47,902 nt of DNA from Nitrospira sp. (GCA_005116885.1 SWDP01000037.1:31781-79682), one strand, 5' to 3'; positions 1 through 10,136 are shown, counted from the first letter of the stretch. Translations and numbers: made by a program. Notes: generated by a model not told the origin, from the sequence alone.

Positions 1-75
1 CTCAACGTACCGAAGCGTACGCCTCGCCTCTTCGCTCGCTGCGGCCTTGCTGGACAGCCTTTTTGAGCATCCTGA
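1..75. repeat. Truncated (by window edge) copy of the dispersed ~128-bp TIR element
   Basis: 'caacgtaccgaagcgtacgcctcgcctcttcgctcgctgcggccttgctggac..ctttttgagcatcctg' is nearly identical to 33690-33762. Confidence 0.85.
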
Positions 76-158
76 AGTGATTCTGGCGTTAGTACCGTAC
101 GGAAATTTCGGCCATATTTTGGCATCAACCGAGTTTTTCCGCAGCCTGCTAGTGCGCC

Positions 159-503
159 CTATCGGGTTCCGTTCTGGATGTCGCGATCGAGCGTGAACAC
201 GAACACTCGTTCGCCGATTTGCACATCGATATCGGTAAAGAGCGCAAGGGTTTTCGCGCCGGTGATTTCGCTCACTTGCTCGCAGAGCTTGTCACGGCCT
301 AGCGCGATCAAGTTCTGCCTCAATCGCTTCACCATATCGACGCCTTCCACCGTTTTCGCCAGCTGACGTTCGGCTGGGGTCAGCACCCCCTTGAGCCGGA
401 CCACGACGAGATCCCGCACGATAAACGCGCGCACTTCATCCGGTCCGCGGCCCATGAATTCTTGTTCAAACTTGATGATGGCGTTACGGATGGCGTTTTC
501 CAT
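159..503 (-). CDS. DUF2294-like small protein
   Basis: 114-aa ORF; MENAIRNAIIKFEQEFMGRGPDEVRAFIVRDLVVVRLKGVLTPAERQLAK resembles the DUF2294 family; divergent from the DAB locus. Confidence 0.75.
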   Translation of the reverse strand: MENAIRNAIIKFEQEFMGRGPDEVRAFIVRDLVVVRLKGVLTPAERQLAKTVEGVDMVKRLRQNLIALGRDKLCEQVSEITGAKTLALFTDIDVQIGERVFVFTLDRDIQNGTR

Positions 504-987
504 GCGATGTCCTTATCTGATTGAGTCGATTTATCCTGGCCTGTCGTCCGGTCTAGCAGGATGAGACCGGGGTCAAGGTGTGAAGGAAGCCGCCTAAACG
601 TTCTGGTGCAGACGGATGGTTTTAGCATCCTACGAGTGCGGGATTATAGGGACACACGCTTGCCCGAACAAGCGCAAACATACGGCCTTTGCTCACCCTA
701 TTTCTGCGCCTAGGGCTTTCGGACCATTGCGTGACGGGTAAGAGAACCAAATGCTTCCCGGAGCTTGACGCCGATCAACGAATCGTATTATTGATTGGAC
801 TGGGCTTCGTGGTCAGCGCTGCCTCCGGTTCTGTGGGTGTTCACAGACAGGTGGAACGCCGTTCGAGAGACAAGGGCCGTAGGGCGACCAGCAATTCGAC
901 GGAATGGCTGGTTGTAGTACAAGCCAACTGGAGTTGCCTCGATGAGTTGTCGAGCATGCCGGTTGGCTTTTGTGTTTTTAGCAGGAT

Positions 988-1015
988 GCTCCAGCAGCCT
1001 GTAGGCTGCTGGAGC
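988..1015. promoter_or_regulatory. Perfect 12-bp stem / 4-nt loop hairpin upstream of the DAB operon
   Basis: gctccagcagcc-tgta-ggctgctggagc, ~104 bp before the ATG at 1119. Confidence 0.6.
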
Positions 1016-1118
1016 GATACTCTCGTGGTGCTACACGTGCCGAAGGAAGAGGCTCTCGCGTGCCGACAGAATGTTGCACCCTTGCTAGAAATCATACTGT
1101 GAACATGATGAGGGACCG

Positions 1119-2819
1119 ATGTTTGCTGTCATCCTAGTCCCCTTGCTCCCGCTCCTCGCCTCGCTCATCGTGCTCGTAGGCGATGAGGGATCGAGGAATC
1201 TGCGGGCCAAAATCGCGGCCTGCCCCATCGGCACAGCTTTTCTCGGCGCCATGGCGACTCTGTGGTTGGTGGCGACAGAGGGGCCCATCACCATTCGTTT
1301 CTATGACCCTGCCTCTCTCGCACCCCTGACATTTCCCATGGGTCTCTATATCGACCGCTTGAGCGCGGTCATGATGGTGCTCATTTCCGGTGTCGGTACT
1401 ATCATCTACACCTATTCCATCGGCCACCTCTATCAGGATCACCACGATCGCCGGTTTCTAGCACTCATCGGCTTTACGGTCTCTGTGCTGCTCTGCTTGG
1501 TTTCGAGCGCCAACCTCATGATGCTGTTCCTGCTCTGGCAAGTTATCAGCTGTTTACTCTATTTGCTCGCCCACAATCACTCCCATGATGCCACGCGCAG
1601 AGGAGCTGTCAGAACTTTTACCCTTTTGCGGGTCGGCGACGTGGCATTTCTAGCCGGGATCGTGCTGGCTCATTCTCTCTACGGCACCTTGGAATTCCAA
1701 GAATTGTTCGCGCGGGCAGCCGAATCGACAGCCACCGTGCCTCTTCTGCCGGGGATCGAGATCAGTGGGGCAACCGCGGTGACCTCGCTCCTGTTCATCG
1801 GAGCCATGAGTAAGTCGGCGCAATTTCCTCTATTCATCTGGCTCCCCGGCTATCTGTATGCGCCAACACCCGCGACAGCGCTGCTGCATGCGGGGATTAT
1901 TAATGCCGGCGGATTTCTCATTAATCGCTTAGCCCCGCTCTTTGGTTTGAGCCCGACCACACTGCATGTGGCGCTTGTGGTCGGCGCACTCACGGCGGTC
2001 CTTGGCGCGACCATGATGTTAGTCCAGAACGACATTAAGAACACACTCGGCTTTTCGACGATCGGCCAGATGGGCTACATGATCATGGAGTGCGGATTAG
2101 GCGCCTTCTCGCTGGCGGTGTTTCATCTGATCGCCCATGGACTGTTCAAGGCCACGATGTTCCTGAATTCCGGTAACGTGATCCACAAGGCTCGCCAGGA
2201 GCCGGCATCCCCCCATGCGGATCCTCATGCGGAAGAACGGGAGTTCTCGCGCCTGACCTGGTTCACGGGATTCGCAACCACGCTGCTGATTCCGCTTCTT
2301 ATCCTCCTCGTGACACACGGGGTGCTTCACATCCCGTTGTTGGAATCGCAAGGAACCGTGATTTTCCTGTTTTTCATCTGGGTCACGTCCTCCCAAGCCA
2401 TCTTGACTCTTATCCGCCTACGCGCAGTCGCCTCATGGAAGGTATCTGTCGCAATGCTGCTGATACTGCTCTTCGTGGTGTTCAATTACTTGTTCGCCGT
2501 CGAATCCTTCAGCAAATTTCTCTACCCAAACCCGGCCGAGGTCGCGACATACTTCCAGGCGGCAGCGCTCCCCACATGGCTCTTTGATGGTCTCATCGGC
2601 GGAACGGCTCTGGTCATCATTCTCGGGTGGTTCTATATCTATGCCAAAGCCCACGGCCAGACGATGTGGGTGCCGAACTTGGTGGAAGGCCTCCGCCACC
2701 GCTTGTATGTGCTGTTCTTGAACCGGCTCTATGTGGACCAGGCTAATGAGCGACTTGGCTGGGCCGTCACACACGTTATCCGCAGCATTGACAGCCGTGC
2801 GAAGCGAAGGGCGCCATAA
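1119..2819 (+). CDS. NuoL/DabB-like proton-conducting membrane transporter (copy 1)
   Basis: 566-aa multi-TM ORF; antiporter motifs such as 'KSAQFPLFIWLPGYLYAPTPATALLHAGIINAGGFLINRLAPLF'. Confidence 0.9.
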   Translation: MFAVILVPLLPLLASLIVLVGDEGSRNLRAKIAACPIGTAFLGAMATLWLVATEGPITIRFYDPASLAPLTFPMGLYIDRLSAVMMVLISGVGTIIYTYSIGHLYQDHHDRRFLALIGFTVSVLLCLVSSANLMMLFLLWQVISCLLYLLAHNHSHDATRRGAVRTFTLLRVGDVAFLAGIVLAHSLYGTLEFQELFARAAESTATVPLLPGIEISGATAVTSLLFIGAMSKSAQFPLFIWLPGYLYAPTPATALLHAGIINAGGFLINRLAPLFGLSPTTLHVALVVGALTAVLGATMMLVQNDIKNTLGFSTIGQMGYMIMECGLGAFSLAVFHLIAHGLFKATMFLNSGNVIHKARQEPASPHADPHAEEREFSRLTWFTGFATTLLIPLLILLVTHGVLHIPLLESQGTVIFLFFIWVTSSQAILTLIRLRAVASWKVSVAMLLILLFVVFNYLFAVESFSKFLYPNPAEVATYFQAAALPTWLFDGLIGGTALVIILGWFYIYAKAHGQTMWVPNLVEGLRHRLYVLFLNRLYVDQANERLGWAVTHVIRSIDSRAKRRAP

Positions 2820-3035
2820 TAAATAATAGATGATACAGGGTTGCGCCGAGGCGGCTGTTCTTTCTGTGCCTGCACACGAGAGAGTAGGTCTTCAATCCAG
2901 GATCGGTCTGGTTTGGACTCCTGTCCCATCCAGTCCTTGACGCGAGTCTACGCAGCGTATTAATGATGAGCGCGCCGGTGATGAATGATTCCCGGACGGA
3001 GAGCGACAGGATGACTAAAAGCCAGAGGTGATGAG

Positions 3036-4745
3036 GTGCTTGTGTCGCTCGTACTTAGCGTTCCGCTACTCTTTCTCCTAGCCGCATGCCTTGTGGTGAT
3101 CGGCCCAGACCGCACGCTATCCCAGCGTGCGAAGCTCGCGGCTTATCCGATCGGTGCGGCATTCTGTCTTGCCATTGCGACCCTCTACCTCGTCGCCACG
3201 CAGGGGCCGATCACCTTTCGATTGTATGATCCAGCATCTGTGGGGTCGTTCGCGTTTCCCATTGGTTTCTATGTCGATCGGCTGAGTGCGGTCATGATGG
3301 TCTTGATCTCAGGCGTCGGGAGCATCATCTACACCTACTCCATTCGATACATGTATCAGGACGCGCATGCACCCCGGTACCTTGCGTTGATCGGAGGCAC
3401 AACCTTCGTGCTCCTCTGCATGGTCTCGAGCGCCAACCTCATGATGCTGTTTCTGTTTTGGCAAATCCTGAGCTATCTGTTGTATGTCTTGGCTCATAAC
3501 CACTCGCATGCGGGGACATTGGACGGCGCATTTCGAACCTTTACCCTCTTGCGGCTAAGCGACGTGGCGTTTCTGGCAGGAATTGTGCTAGCTCATTTTC
3601 TCTATGGCACCTTGGAATTCCAAGAATTGTTCGTGCGGGCAGCCGAATCGACGGCCACCCTCTCTTTACTGCCCGGGGTCGAGATCAGCGGCGCGACTGC
3701 GGTGACCTTGCTCCTGTTTATCGGCGGGATGGGAAAATCGGCCCAGTTCCCCCTGTTCATCTGGCTCCCACGATCCCTCTATGCCCCGACCCCGGTGCAC
3801 GCCTTGCTGCATGCAGGCATCATCAATGCCGGCGGGTTTCTGATCAATCGCCTGGCTCCGCTCTTCGGCCAGAGCCCGGCGACCCTGCATGTGGTGCTCG
3901 TCGTCGGCACGCTCACGGCGGTCCTGGGCGCCACCATGATGTTGACGCAGAACGACATCAAAAAAACGCTCGGGTTTTCCACCATCGGCCAGATGGGCTA
4001 CATGATCATGGAATGCGGCTTGGGCGCGTTCTCCCTGGCGGTCTTCCATCTCATCGCGCATGGACTATTCAAGGCCACCGTGTTTTTGAACTGCGGCAAT
4101 GTGATCCACAAGGCCCGCCAGGATCCGGAGTTTCCCCACGCGGATCAGCGGGAAGAAGAAGAGCATTTTTCTCCACTCACCTGGTCGACGGGTTTCTTCA
4201 CCACGCTCGCGATTCCGCTCATCATCCTGCTGGTGACCCATGGCGTCCTGCGTATTCCTTTGCTGGAATCTCAGGGTGCGGTGATTATCCTGTTCTTTAT
4301 CTGGGTGACCTCGTCGCAGGCGATCTTGACGTTGACGCGTCTGCGCGCCGTCGCGTCATGGAAAGTCTCCGCGGCCATGTTACTGACCCTCCTGTTCGTC
4401 GTGTTGGTGTATCTGTTCGCCGTCGAGTCCTTCACCGCATTTTTGTACCCCAATCCGGCGGAAGTCGCCTTGTATTTCCAGGCCGCAGATTTGCCGAACT
4501 GGCTTTTCGACTTGCTCCTTTTCGGCGCGACCCTCTCGACGATTCTTGGCTGGTTGTACCTCTACCTGCGCGCCCATGGCCGCTCGGTCTGGATGCCGCC
4601 GTGGGTGGATGGGGTGAGAATCCGGCTCTATGTCTTGTTCATGAATCGATTGTATGTGGAACAGGCCTATCAGCACGCAGGGAAATTTCTGCTGCGCCTG
4701 CTGCATCGAATCGACAAGCACGCGCAGGGGTGGTCGCAACGATGA
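3036..4745 (+). CDS. NuoL/DabB-like proton-conducting membrane transporter (copy 2, tandem paralog)
   Basis: 569-aa ORF highly similar along its length to 1119-2819. Confidence 0.9.
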   Translation: MLVSLVLSVPLLFLLAACLVVIGPDRTLSQRAKLAAYPIGAAFCLAIATLYLVATQGPITFRLYDPASVGSFAFPIGFYVDRLSAVMMVLISGVGSIIYTYSIRYMYQDAHAPRYLALIGGTTFVLLCMVSSANLMMLFLFWQILSYLLYVLAHNHSHAGTLDGAFRTFTLLRLSDVAFLAGIVLAHFLYGTLEFQELFVRAAESTATLSLLPGVEISGATAVTLLLFIGGMGKSAQFPLFIWLPRSLYAPTPVHALLHAGIINAGGFLINRLAPLFGQSPATLHVVLVVGTLTAVLGATMMLTQNDIKKTLGFSTIGQMGYMIMECGLGAFSLAVFHLIAHGLFKATVFLNCGNVIHKARQDPEFPHADQREEEEHFSPLTWSTGFFTTLAIPLIILLVTHGVLRIPLLESQGAVIILFFIWVTSSQAILTLTRLRAVASWKVSAAMLLTLLFVVLVYLFAVESFTAFLYPNPAEVALYFQAADLPNWLFDLLLFGATLSTILGWLYLYLRAHGRSVWMPPWVDGVRIRLYVLFMNRLYVEQAYQHAGKFLLRLLHRIDKHAQGWSQR

Positions 4746-6049
4746 TGAACGAGATCGTCACCACGCTGCTGGCCAGTATCCCGTTTATCGGGGCACTCCT
4801 TTGCCTTACGGTCTGGTCACGGTCGGATTACGTGAAGCAGACAGCGATTGTCATGACGCTGATCAGCTTAGGCGCGACCATTGCACTGTCCCCATTTCTC
4901 GCAGTGCCTCCGGAAGGCTTCTTGTTGCTCTACCTGCTCCCGCTGGCCGCATGTGTATCGATTCTCGGACAACCGACCCACGAGACCCATCGATCCGCCT
5001 GGGTCCTGACGTTGGTTTTCCTCGGACTTGGCGTGACCATTCTTGCGAGCCACGGCGTCGTGGGCCAGTTGGCGCTATTGGTATTGTTCGGGTTGGTCAT
5101 CGGACTCTTATCCCGGCACCATAGCGCGTTGTGGCCGATGTCGTGGTGGGGGATCGGTGTCTATGGTCTGGGTGCGGTGGCGACCGTGACGTCTGCCATG
5201 ACAGAACCACCGATCTCCACCATCGCCTCCGTACTGGCTTGTGCGGTTCTGTTGCCGCTCGTCCCGCTTCACAGTGGATACTTCACGGCCTTGACACGAT
5301 TGCCGGGCAATTTGCCCTCCTTCATTGTTGTTCTTTTTCCCGCCGTCGGTCTGCACGGCCTCGTCACGGTGACACCGATGCTGCCGAACAACGTGGCGGT
5401 GACGATCATGGGACTCGCCGTGATCGGCGCACTCTACGGCGCCGTCAGAGCCTTGGCGCAGTCTCGCATGCGGTTGCTCCTTGCCTATAGCAGCCTCTCG
5501 CTCTTCTCCATGCTGTGGTGGTTTGCCGCTGCGGCAGGGATCACCACGGCCTGGGCATCGGTGTTCGTCGGCGCGGTATCGTTCGGCACAAGTGGGCTCT
5601 TGCTCGCCTGGCAGGCCATTCGGACCAGATATGGTGACGATGTGGATCCACAGGCCGTCAGCGGACTGGCCTCAACCATGCCGCGGTTTGCCGTGCTGTT
5701 GTCTCTCATGGCATTGGCGGTGATGGGCCTTCCCCCGTTTGGGGTGTTTTCAGGCTTCATGGGTTTGCTGCTGACGTCACCGATCGCCTCCCCAGCCGCA
5801 TTGTTCGTCATTCTGCTCGCGTGGCTGGCCACGTCCTGGTACATCCTCGACGCGGTGCAACGATTGCTCTTCGGCCAGCAGCGACCGGATCTTCCCTTCA
5901 CAGACCTTCAGCAATCGGAGTTCGCCGCGCTGCTGATGGTCGTGCTGATCGTCATCGCGCTGGGTGTGATTCCGGCCGGGCTGTTGGGGCCTAACATCGT
6001 TGCGCTCTCGCCGAGCGATATCATGGGACCGTTCGCATGGAACAAGTAA
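4742..6049 (+). CDS. Third antiporter/NuoM-N-like integral membrane protein of the DAB locus
   Basis: Begins MMNEIVTTLLASIPFIGALLCL at 4742, overlapping the previous stop; many TM segments; overlaps the start of DabA. The longer ORF call from 4013 runs inside the upstream gene. Confidence 0.8.
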   Translation: MMNEIVTTLLASIPFIGALLCLTVWSRSDYVKQTAIVMTLISLGATIALSPFLAVPPEGFLLLYLLPLAACVSILGQPTHETHRSAWVLTLVFLGLGVTILASHGVVGQLALLVLFGLVIGLLSRHHSALWPMSWWGIGVYGLGAVATVTSAMTEPPISTIASVLACAVLLPLVPLHSGYFTALTRLPGNLPSFIVVLFPAVGLHGLVTVTPMLPNNVAVTIMGLAVIGALYGAVRALAQSRMRLLLAYSSLSLFSMLWWFAAAAGITTAWASVFVGAVSFGTSGLLLAWQAIRTRYGDDVDPQAVSGLASTMPRFAVLLSLMALAVMGLPPFGVFSGFMGLLLTSPIASPAALFVILLAWLATSWYILDAVQRLLFGQQRPDLPFTDLQQSEFAALLMVVLIVIALGVIPAGLLGPNIVALSPSDIMGPFAWNK

Positions 6050-9000
6050 CCCCGTCGATCAACATCGAAACCAGACGGATGGAGCTGCGAGGGATCGTCC
6101 AACTCGCAGGAGAAGTCATCGCCCAATATTGGCCGATGCGGACGTTCGTGCATCACAATCCGCTCCATAGTCTTGAGTATTTGCCTTTCGAGGAAACCGT
6201 CCGGCGCGGCAAGCAATTCATGGGAGGGAATGGGTACCTCCCTGGCGAGACCTACCGCGGGTATGTGCGTGCGGGCCGAATCACGGTCGACCATCTCGAT
6301 GCGGCCTTGAAGCCATTGGCTGCTGATGCCCACGTGAATATCGGACTGCGCAGGGTCTCGCACGACGACGTCTTGAAGGCCTGTTTGATCGACGGCCTCT
6401 GTGCGCCGACCGTGGAGCCGCTCGATGCAGAGCTCTTCGATCCTCTGGATGAGCTGATCGAGCAGGTTGCGGGGCGCCTGGAGGCCGTCCTCCCCTTTCA
6501 GGATCTGGGCGATCGGATTCGCACGATCGTAGAGGGCGACGAAGCGGCGTTGGGACATTGGCTCACACTCTCGCATTGGTGCGACGACACGCTCGGGACG
6601 CAGATCGTCCGTCAGATCAACGAGCAGTTGATCAAATGGTGCGAAGCGTTTCTGGACGAAGGGCACGCGACCTGGACCATGCCGGGACGAGAAAAGGGAT
6701 TGTACGGCGCATGGAAGGCGCTCGCGGCGCACGAATGGTCTCCCTGCGGGATTGAAGACAGCGGCACAAAGATCTCGCGGCTCCCCGACCATCCCGAAGA
6801 TGCGCTGCTGGAGAGTCTGGATGCGCTCGGGATTCCAGCTGAGTTGCGACAGGACTATCTGTCGTTGCAGTTGACTGCGTTGCCGGGTTGGGCCGGATTC
6901 ATCAAGTGGCGCGCGGAAGAGCGGGAATATGTGTGGCAGCAGGCCTATCCCGTCGGTCTTGTCAAATTCCTGGCCATTCGCCTCTGGTACGCGCGCGAGT
7001 TGGTGCAGAAAGCCTGTCGGGAAGAACTGGGCATCGACGGTCGTTACGACAACGTCATCGCCTACATGCGAAACAATTCAGAAGAGCACTACTTGAGACG
7101 GCAACGGGTTGCCGGTCGTCTCCCGGCACTCTATGCCGAAGAAGTCGATCGGTTGGGCCATCAGAAAGACAAGACGTGGGGCAATCTGATCGAGCGCTAC
7201 CACACGGAGGTCGTTCCTCGCCAGAAAGTCGCGGCGCGGCGCGGCGCGGCCAAGCGGTTGCTCGGATTGGCGCGTGCGCTCGGGATCGATCCGACCGCAC
7301 TTGTCGAGAGCGAACCAGCAGACTTGAACACCATCCTCGCATGGATGGATTCGTTCCCTGAGTCCGATCACGGCCCCGTCTGGCTTCACGCCTTTGAGGC
7401 CGGCTACCACACTCGTCTGCTTGGCCAGATGAATAGGGCTGTGTCGCAGCCTGTCCCAGAGCCCAGCGCATTGGAGCCGGCCCGACCCTATTCACAATCG
7501 GTCTATTGTATCGATGTGCGGTCTGAACCCTTTCGTCGGCATCTTGAATCGGTAGGAGCGCACGAGACCTATGGCTTCGCTGGATTCTTCGCAGCGTTCA
7601 TCCGGTATCGGGCCTGGGGAAAGGAGCACGACACCGAGCAGTTCCCGGTGATCATGCGCGCGAAGAACGAAGTGCGTGAGATCCCCCGGAGTTACCTCGA
7701 CCATGTGGTCTCACGCCACGAAATTCGCGCCCGGTGGATTCATGCAGGTCACACGCTCTTGCACGATCTCAAAGAGAACGTCGTGACGCCGTACGTGATG
7801 GTGGAATCTCTCGGATGGTTTTATGGGCTGCCTATTTTCGGCAAGACCTTTATCCCTGCGCTCTACCGTCGATGGACAGCGTGGCTGCAGCGCCTGATGG
7901 TTCCTGCCATTGCGACGACGCTGACCGTCGCAAAGCTCCCGCCGGCCGAGACGGCTGAGATGTTGGCTGCGGAACAGCAGGCGATCGTGCGAAAGGCGCT
8001 TCAAGAAGTGATCGGACTACGCAGCTCACGCATCACGCCCGTGCTCGTCGAAGGGTTGCGGCAGCGTGCCCTCAGCGGGCAGGGAGACCCGGCGCCGTCG
8101 TTCGTAGATGCGGCGGCGCAGGCTGGACTCACGCCGGAAGCGCAGGATCGTCTGATCGACAGCTTGCAGCGGCAGTACGATTTGAGCGCGCGGTCGGCCT
8201 CACGGCACAAGGAGCGGATCACGCGGACCGGGTTTACACTTGAAGAGCAGGTGCTCACAGTGGATACGGCCTTGCGCATGATGGGACTGACCAAACGATT
8301 CGCGCGGCTTGTCTTGTTCTGTGGGCATGGGAGTACCTCGGAAAACAATCCCTACGAATCCGCGCTCGATTGCGGCGCCTGCGGGGGCAACGAAGGCAAG
8401 CCCAACGCGCGCGTGCTGGCGATGATGGCTAACAATCCGAGCGTAAGAGCGCGCGTGATCAAGAACGGAATCGATATTCCTTCGGATACACATTTCTTGG
8501 CGGGTCAAATGGATACGACGACCGACGAGATTCGGCTGTTCGATTTGGAAGACGTGCCGTCGACGCATCGCGCGGACTTAGCTCGATTGCAGGAGGATTT
8601 GAAGGAAGCGTCCGAACTGACGAGCCAGGAGCGCTGCGGGCGGTTTCCTGAAATCCGGCGACCGCTTGAAGGTTCTCAAGCCGAGTCGCACGTGCGTCGG
8701 CGCAGCAGTGATTGGAGTCAGGTCAGGCCGGAGTGGGGGCTCTCAGGGAATACGGCTTTTGTCGTCGGTCGTCGTGAACTCACCAAGGGGCTCGATCTGG
8801 GCGGGCGTGTCTTTCTGCATTCCTACGACTATCGGGAAGATCCGAACAACCGGCTGTTGGAAGTGCTCTTGACCGCGCCACAAGTCGTGGCTCAGTGGAT
8901 CAACATGGAGCATTATTTTTCGGCGGTCGACAACGAGGTCTATGGCAGCGGGAGCAAGATCTACCACAACGTCGTGGGACGCATCGGCATCATGTCCGGC

Positions 9001-9279
9001 CCCTGGAGCGATCTCAGGCTCGGGCTGGCGCGGCAGACTGTAATGAACGGCGAGGTGCCCTATCATGAACCGATGCGGCTCTTGACCGTCGTGGAGGCAC
9101 CGCGGTCCCGGATAGACAAATTGATTGCGCGCCACGACGTCTTGCAGAACTATTATCACAATGAGTGGGTCCATCTCGTCGCGCTCGACCCCGAGGATGG
9201 AGTATGGTATCGGTATAGACCGAGTGGAGAATGGATGCCTATGAACGTTGACTCAGCGCAGACGGAGCCTCACACCTAA
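6037..9279 (+). CDS. dabA: DabA-family (DUF2309) probable inorganic carbon transporter subunit
   Basis: 1080 aa; beta-CA-like motifs 'YCIDVRSEPFRRHLE' and 'LFCGHGSTSENNPYESALDCGACGG'; N-term 'RTFVHHNPLHSLEYLPFEE'. Confidence 0.93.
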   Translation: MEQVTPSINIETRRMELRGIVQLAGEVIAQYWPMRTFVHHNPLHSLEYLPFEETVRRGKQFMGGNGYLPGETYRGYVRAGRITVDHLDAALKPLAADAHVNIGLRRVSHDDVLKACLIDGLCAPTVEPLDAELFDPLDELIEQVAGRLEAVLPFQDLGDRIRTIVEGDEAALGHWLTLSHWCDDTLGTQIVRQINEQLIKWCEAFLDEGHATWTMPGREKGLYGAWKALAAHEWSPCGIEDSGTKISRLPDHPEDALLESLDALGIPAELRQDYLSLQLTALPGWAGFIKWRAEEREYVWQQAYPVGLVKFLAIRLWYARELVQKACREELGIDGRYDNVIAYMRNNSEEHYLRRQRVAGRLPALYAEEVDRLGHQKDKTWGNLIERYHTEVVPRQKVAARRGAAKRLLGLARALGIDPTALVESEPADLNTILAWMDSFPESDHGPVWLHAFEAGYHTRLLGQMNRAVSQPVPEPSALEPARPYSQSVYCIDVRSEPFRRHLESVGAHETYGFAGFFAAFIRYRAWGKEHDTEQFPVIMRAKNEVREIPRSYLDHVVSRHEIRARWIHAGHTLLHDLKENVVTPYVMVESLGWFYGLPIFGKTFIPALYRRWTAWLQRLMVPAIATTLTVAKLPPAETAEMLAAEQQAIVRKALQEVIGLRSSRITPVLVEGLRQRALSGQGDPAPSFVDAAAQAGLTPEAQDRLIDSLQRQYDLSARSASRHKERITRTGFTLEEQVLTVDTALRMMGLTKRFARLVLFCGHGSTSENNPYESALDCGACGGNEGKPNARVLAMMANNPSVRARVIKNGIDIPSDTHFLAGQMDTTTDEIRLFDLEDVPSTHRADLARLQEDLKEASELTSQERCGRFPEIRRPLEGSQAESHVRRRSSDWSQVRPEWGLSGNTAFVVGRRELTKGLDLGGRVFLHSYDYREDPNNRLLEVLLTAPQVVAQWINMEHYFSAVDNEVYGSGSKIYHNVVGRIGIMSGPWSDLRLGLARQTVMNGEVPYHEPMRLLTVVEAPRSRIDKLIARHDVLQNYYHNEWVHLVALDPEDGVWYRYRPSGEWMPMNVDSAQTEPHT

Positions 9280-9299
9280 CACAGGAAAGGAGTATGTAG

Positions 9300-9641
9300 A
9301 TGGGCGCGTTGACATTGCATCCGATGAAGGAGATACGTGTGATCGTCGCGGGGGAGCACCGGGCGTTTGTGACAGAGTTGTTGGATCAGGTCAAAGCGAC
9401 CGGTTATACGATCATCGGCAATGTGTCAGGAAAGGGCCATCATGGCGTGCGAGAAGCGCACTTCATGTCCACCGAGCAGGAAAGTCTCGAGATGATTATG
9501 ACGGTCGTCCCGGAAGAAAAAGTTGAGCCCATTCTGGCGGGGCTTCGACCGCTCTTCGAACGTCATTCCGGTATGATGCTTGTTACGGATGTGGCCGTCA
9601 GCCGGCAAGAGTATTTCGGCAAGAAAAAGAAAGAATCCTGA
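9300..9641 (+). CDS. PII-like (nitrogen regulatory PII-fold) protein
   Basis: 113 aa; 'KEIRVIVAGEHRAFVTELLDQVKATGYTIIGNVSGKGHHG' with PII-like fold signature; directly follows dabA with an RBS-like aggaaagga. Confidence 0.75.
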   Translation: MGALTLHPMKEIRVIVAGEHRAFVTELLDQVKATGYTIIGNVSGKGHHGVREAHFMSTEQESLEMIMTVVPEEKVEPILAGLRPLFERHSGMMLVTDVAVSRQEYFGKKKKES

Positions 9642-9743
9642 GCCTCTGTTGTTCATGAAAGCCCTCTTGGTCTTGTCTTTCACGCCAGGAGTTGTCTAGA
9701 ATGGCCCCCTCTTGAGCGATCCTAGGACGGATGGAAGGATACG

Positions 9744-10013
9744 GTGAAGGGTCTACGGTTCGAACGCATTGGGAAAAATCGCCATTATAATGTGGTGTTC
9801 CACATGGGGAGCAGCTATGTGCCCGTCAGCGATGACATCGTGGAAGAGCTTAAGGCCCAGAGTCTTCTCCCAGTCGAACGGTTTCTCGATCTCTTCGTCG
9901 AACGTGTAGGGTATTCGTCCTATCTCAAAGAGCAAATCCGCGCAGAACTGAAATCTTCCGGTGATCCGGTGACGCAGATCACCGTCCTTCAAGGCGCCAT
10001 CCGCGACCTCTAA
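9744..10013 (+). CDS. Hypothetical protein
   Basis: 89-aa ORF, GTG start. Confidence 0.55.
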   Translation: MKGLRFERIGKNRHYNVVFHMGSSYVPVSDDIVEELKAQSLLPVERFLDLFVERVGYSSYLKEQIRAELKSSGDPVTQITVLQGAIRDL

Positions 10014-10017
10014 ATCG

Positions 10018-10136
10018 GCTGCTGAAAATTCCCTCCAGCTTTGTTCTCGGTCGCGTGCCTCCCTGCGACGTACCGCAAGGGTACGCCTCAGTCGTCCCGC
10101 TCCCTGCGGCCTTGCTGGCGGAAATTTTGAGCAGCC
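10018..10136. repeat. TIR element, variant subfamily
   Basis: GGCTGCTGAAAATTCC ... GGAAATTTTGAGCAGCC ends; internal 'gcgacgtaccgcaagggtacgcctca'. Confidence 0.8.

Noticed and set aside
689-1102. 137-aa ORF (MLTLFLRLGLSDHCVTG...) as a gene
   Set aside because: No recognisable family, contains the hairpin at 988-1015 and has unconvincing coding character; probably leader/intergenic DNA.
4013-4741. N-terminal extension of the ORF called 4013-6049
   Set aside because: It runs out of frame inside the second NuoL-like gene; the membrane protein sequence starts at MMNEIVTTL (4742).
7055-7495. Antisense ORFs inside dabA and many other long minus-strand ORFs opposite annotated genes
   Set aside because: GC-rich third positions create spurious antisense ORFs; the sense frames have clear homology signatures.
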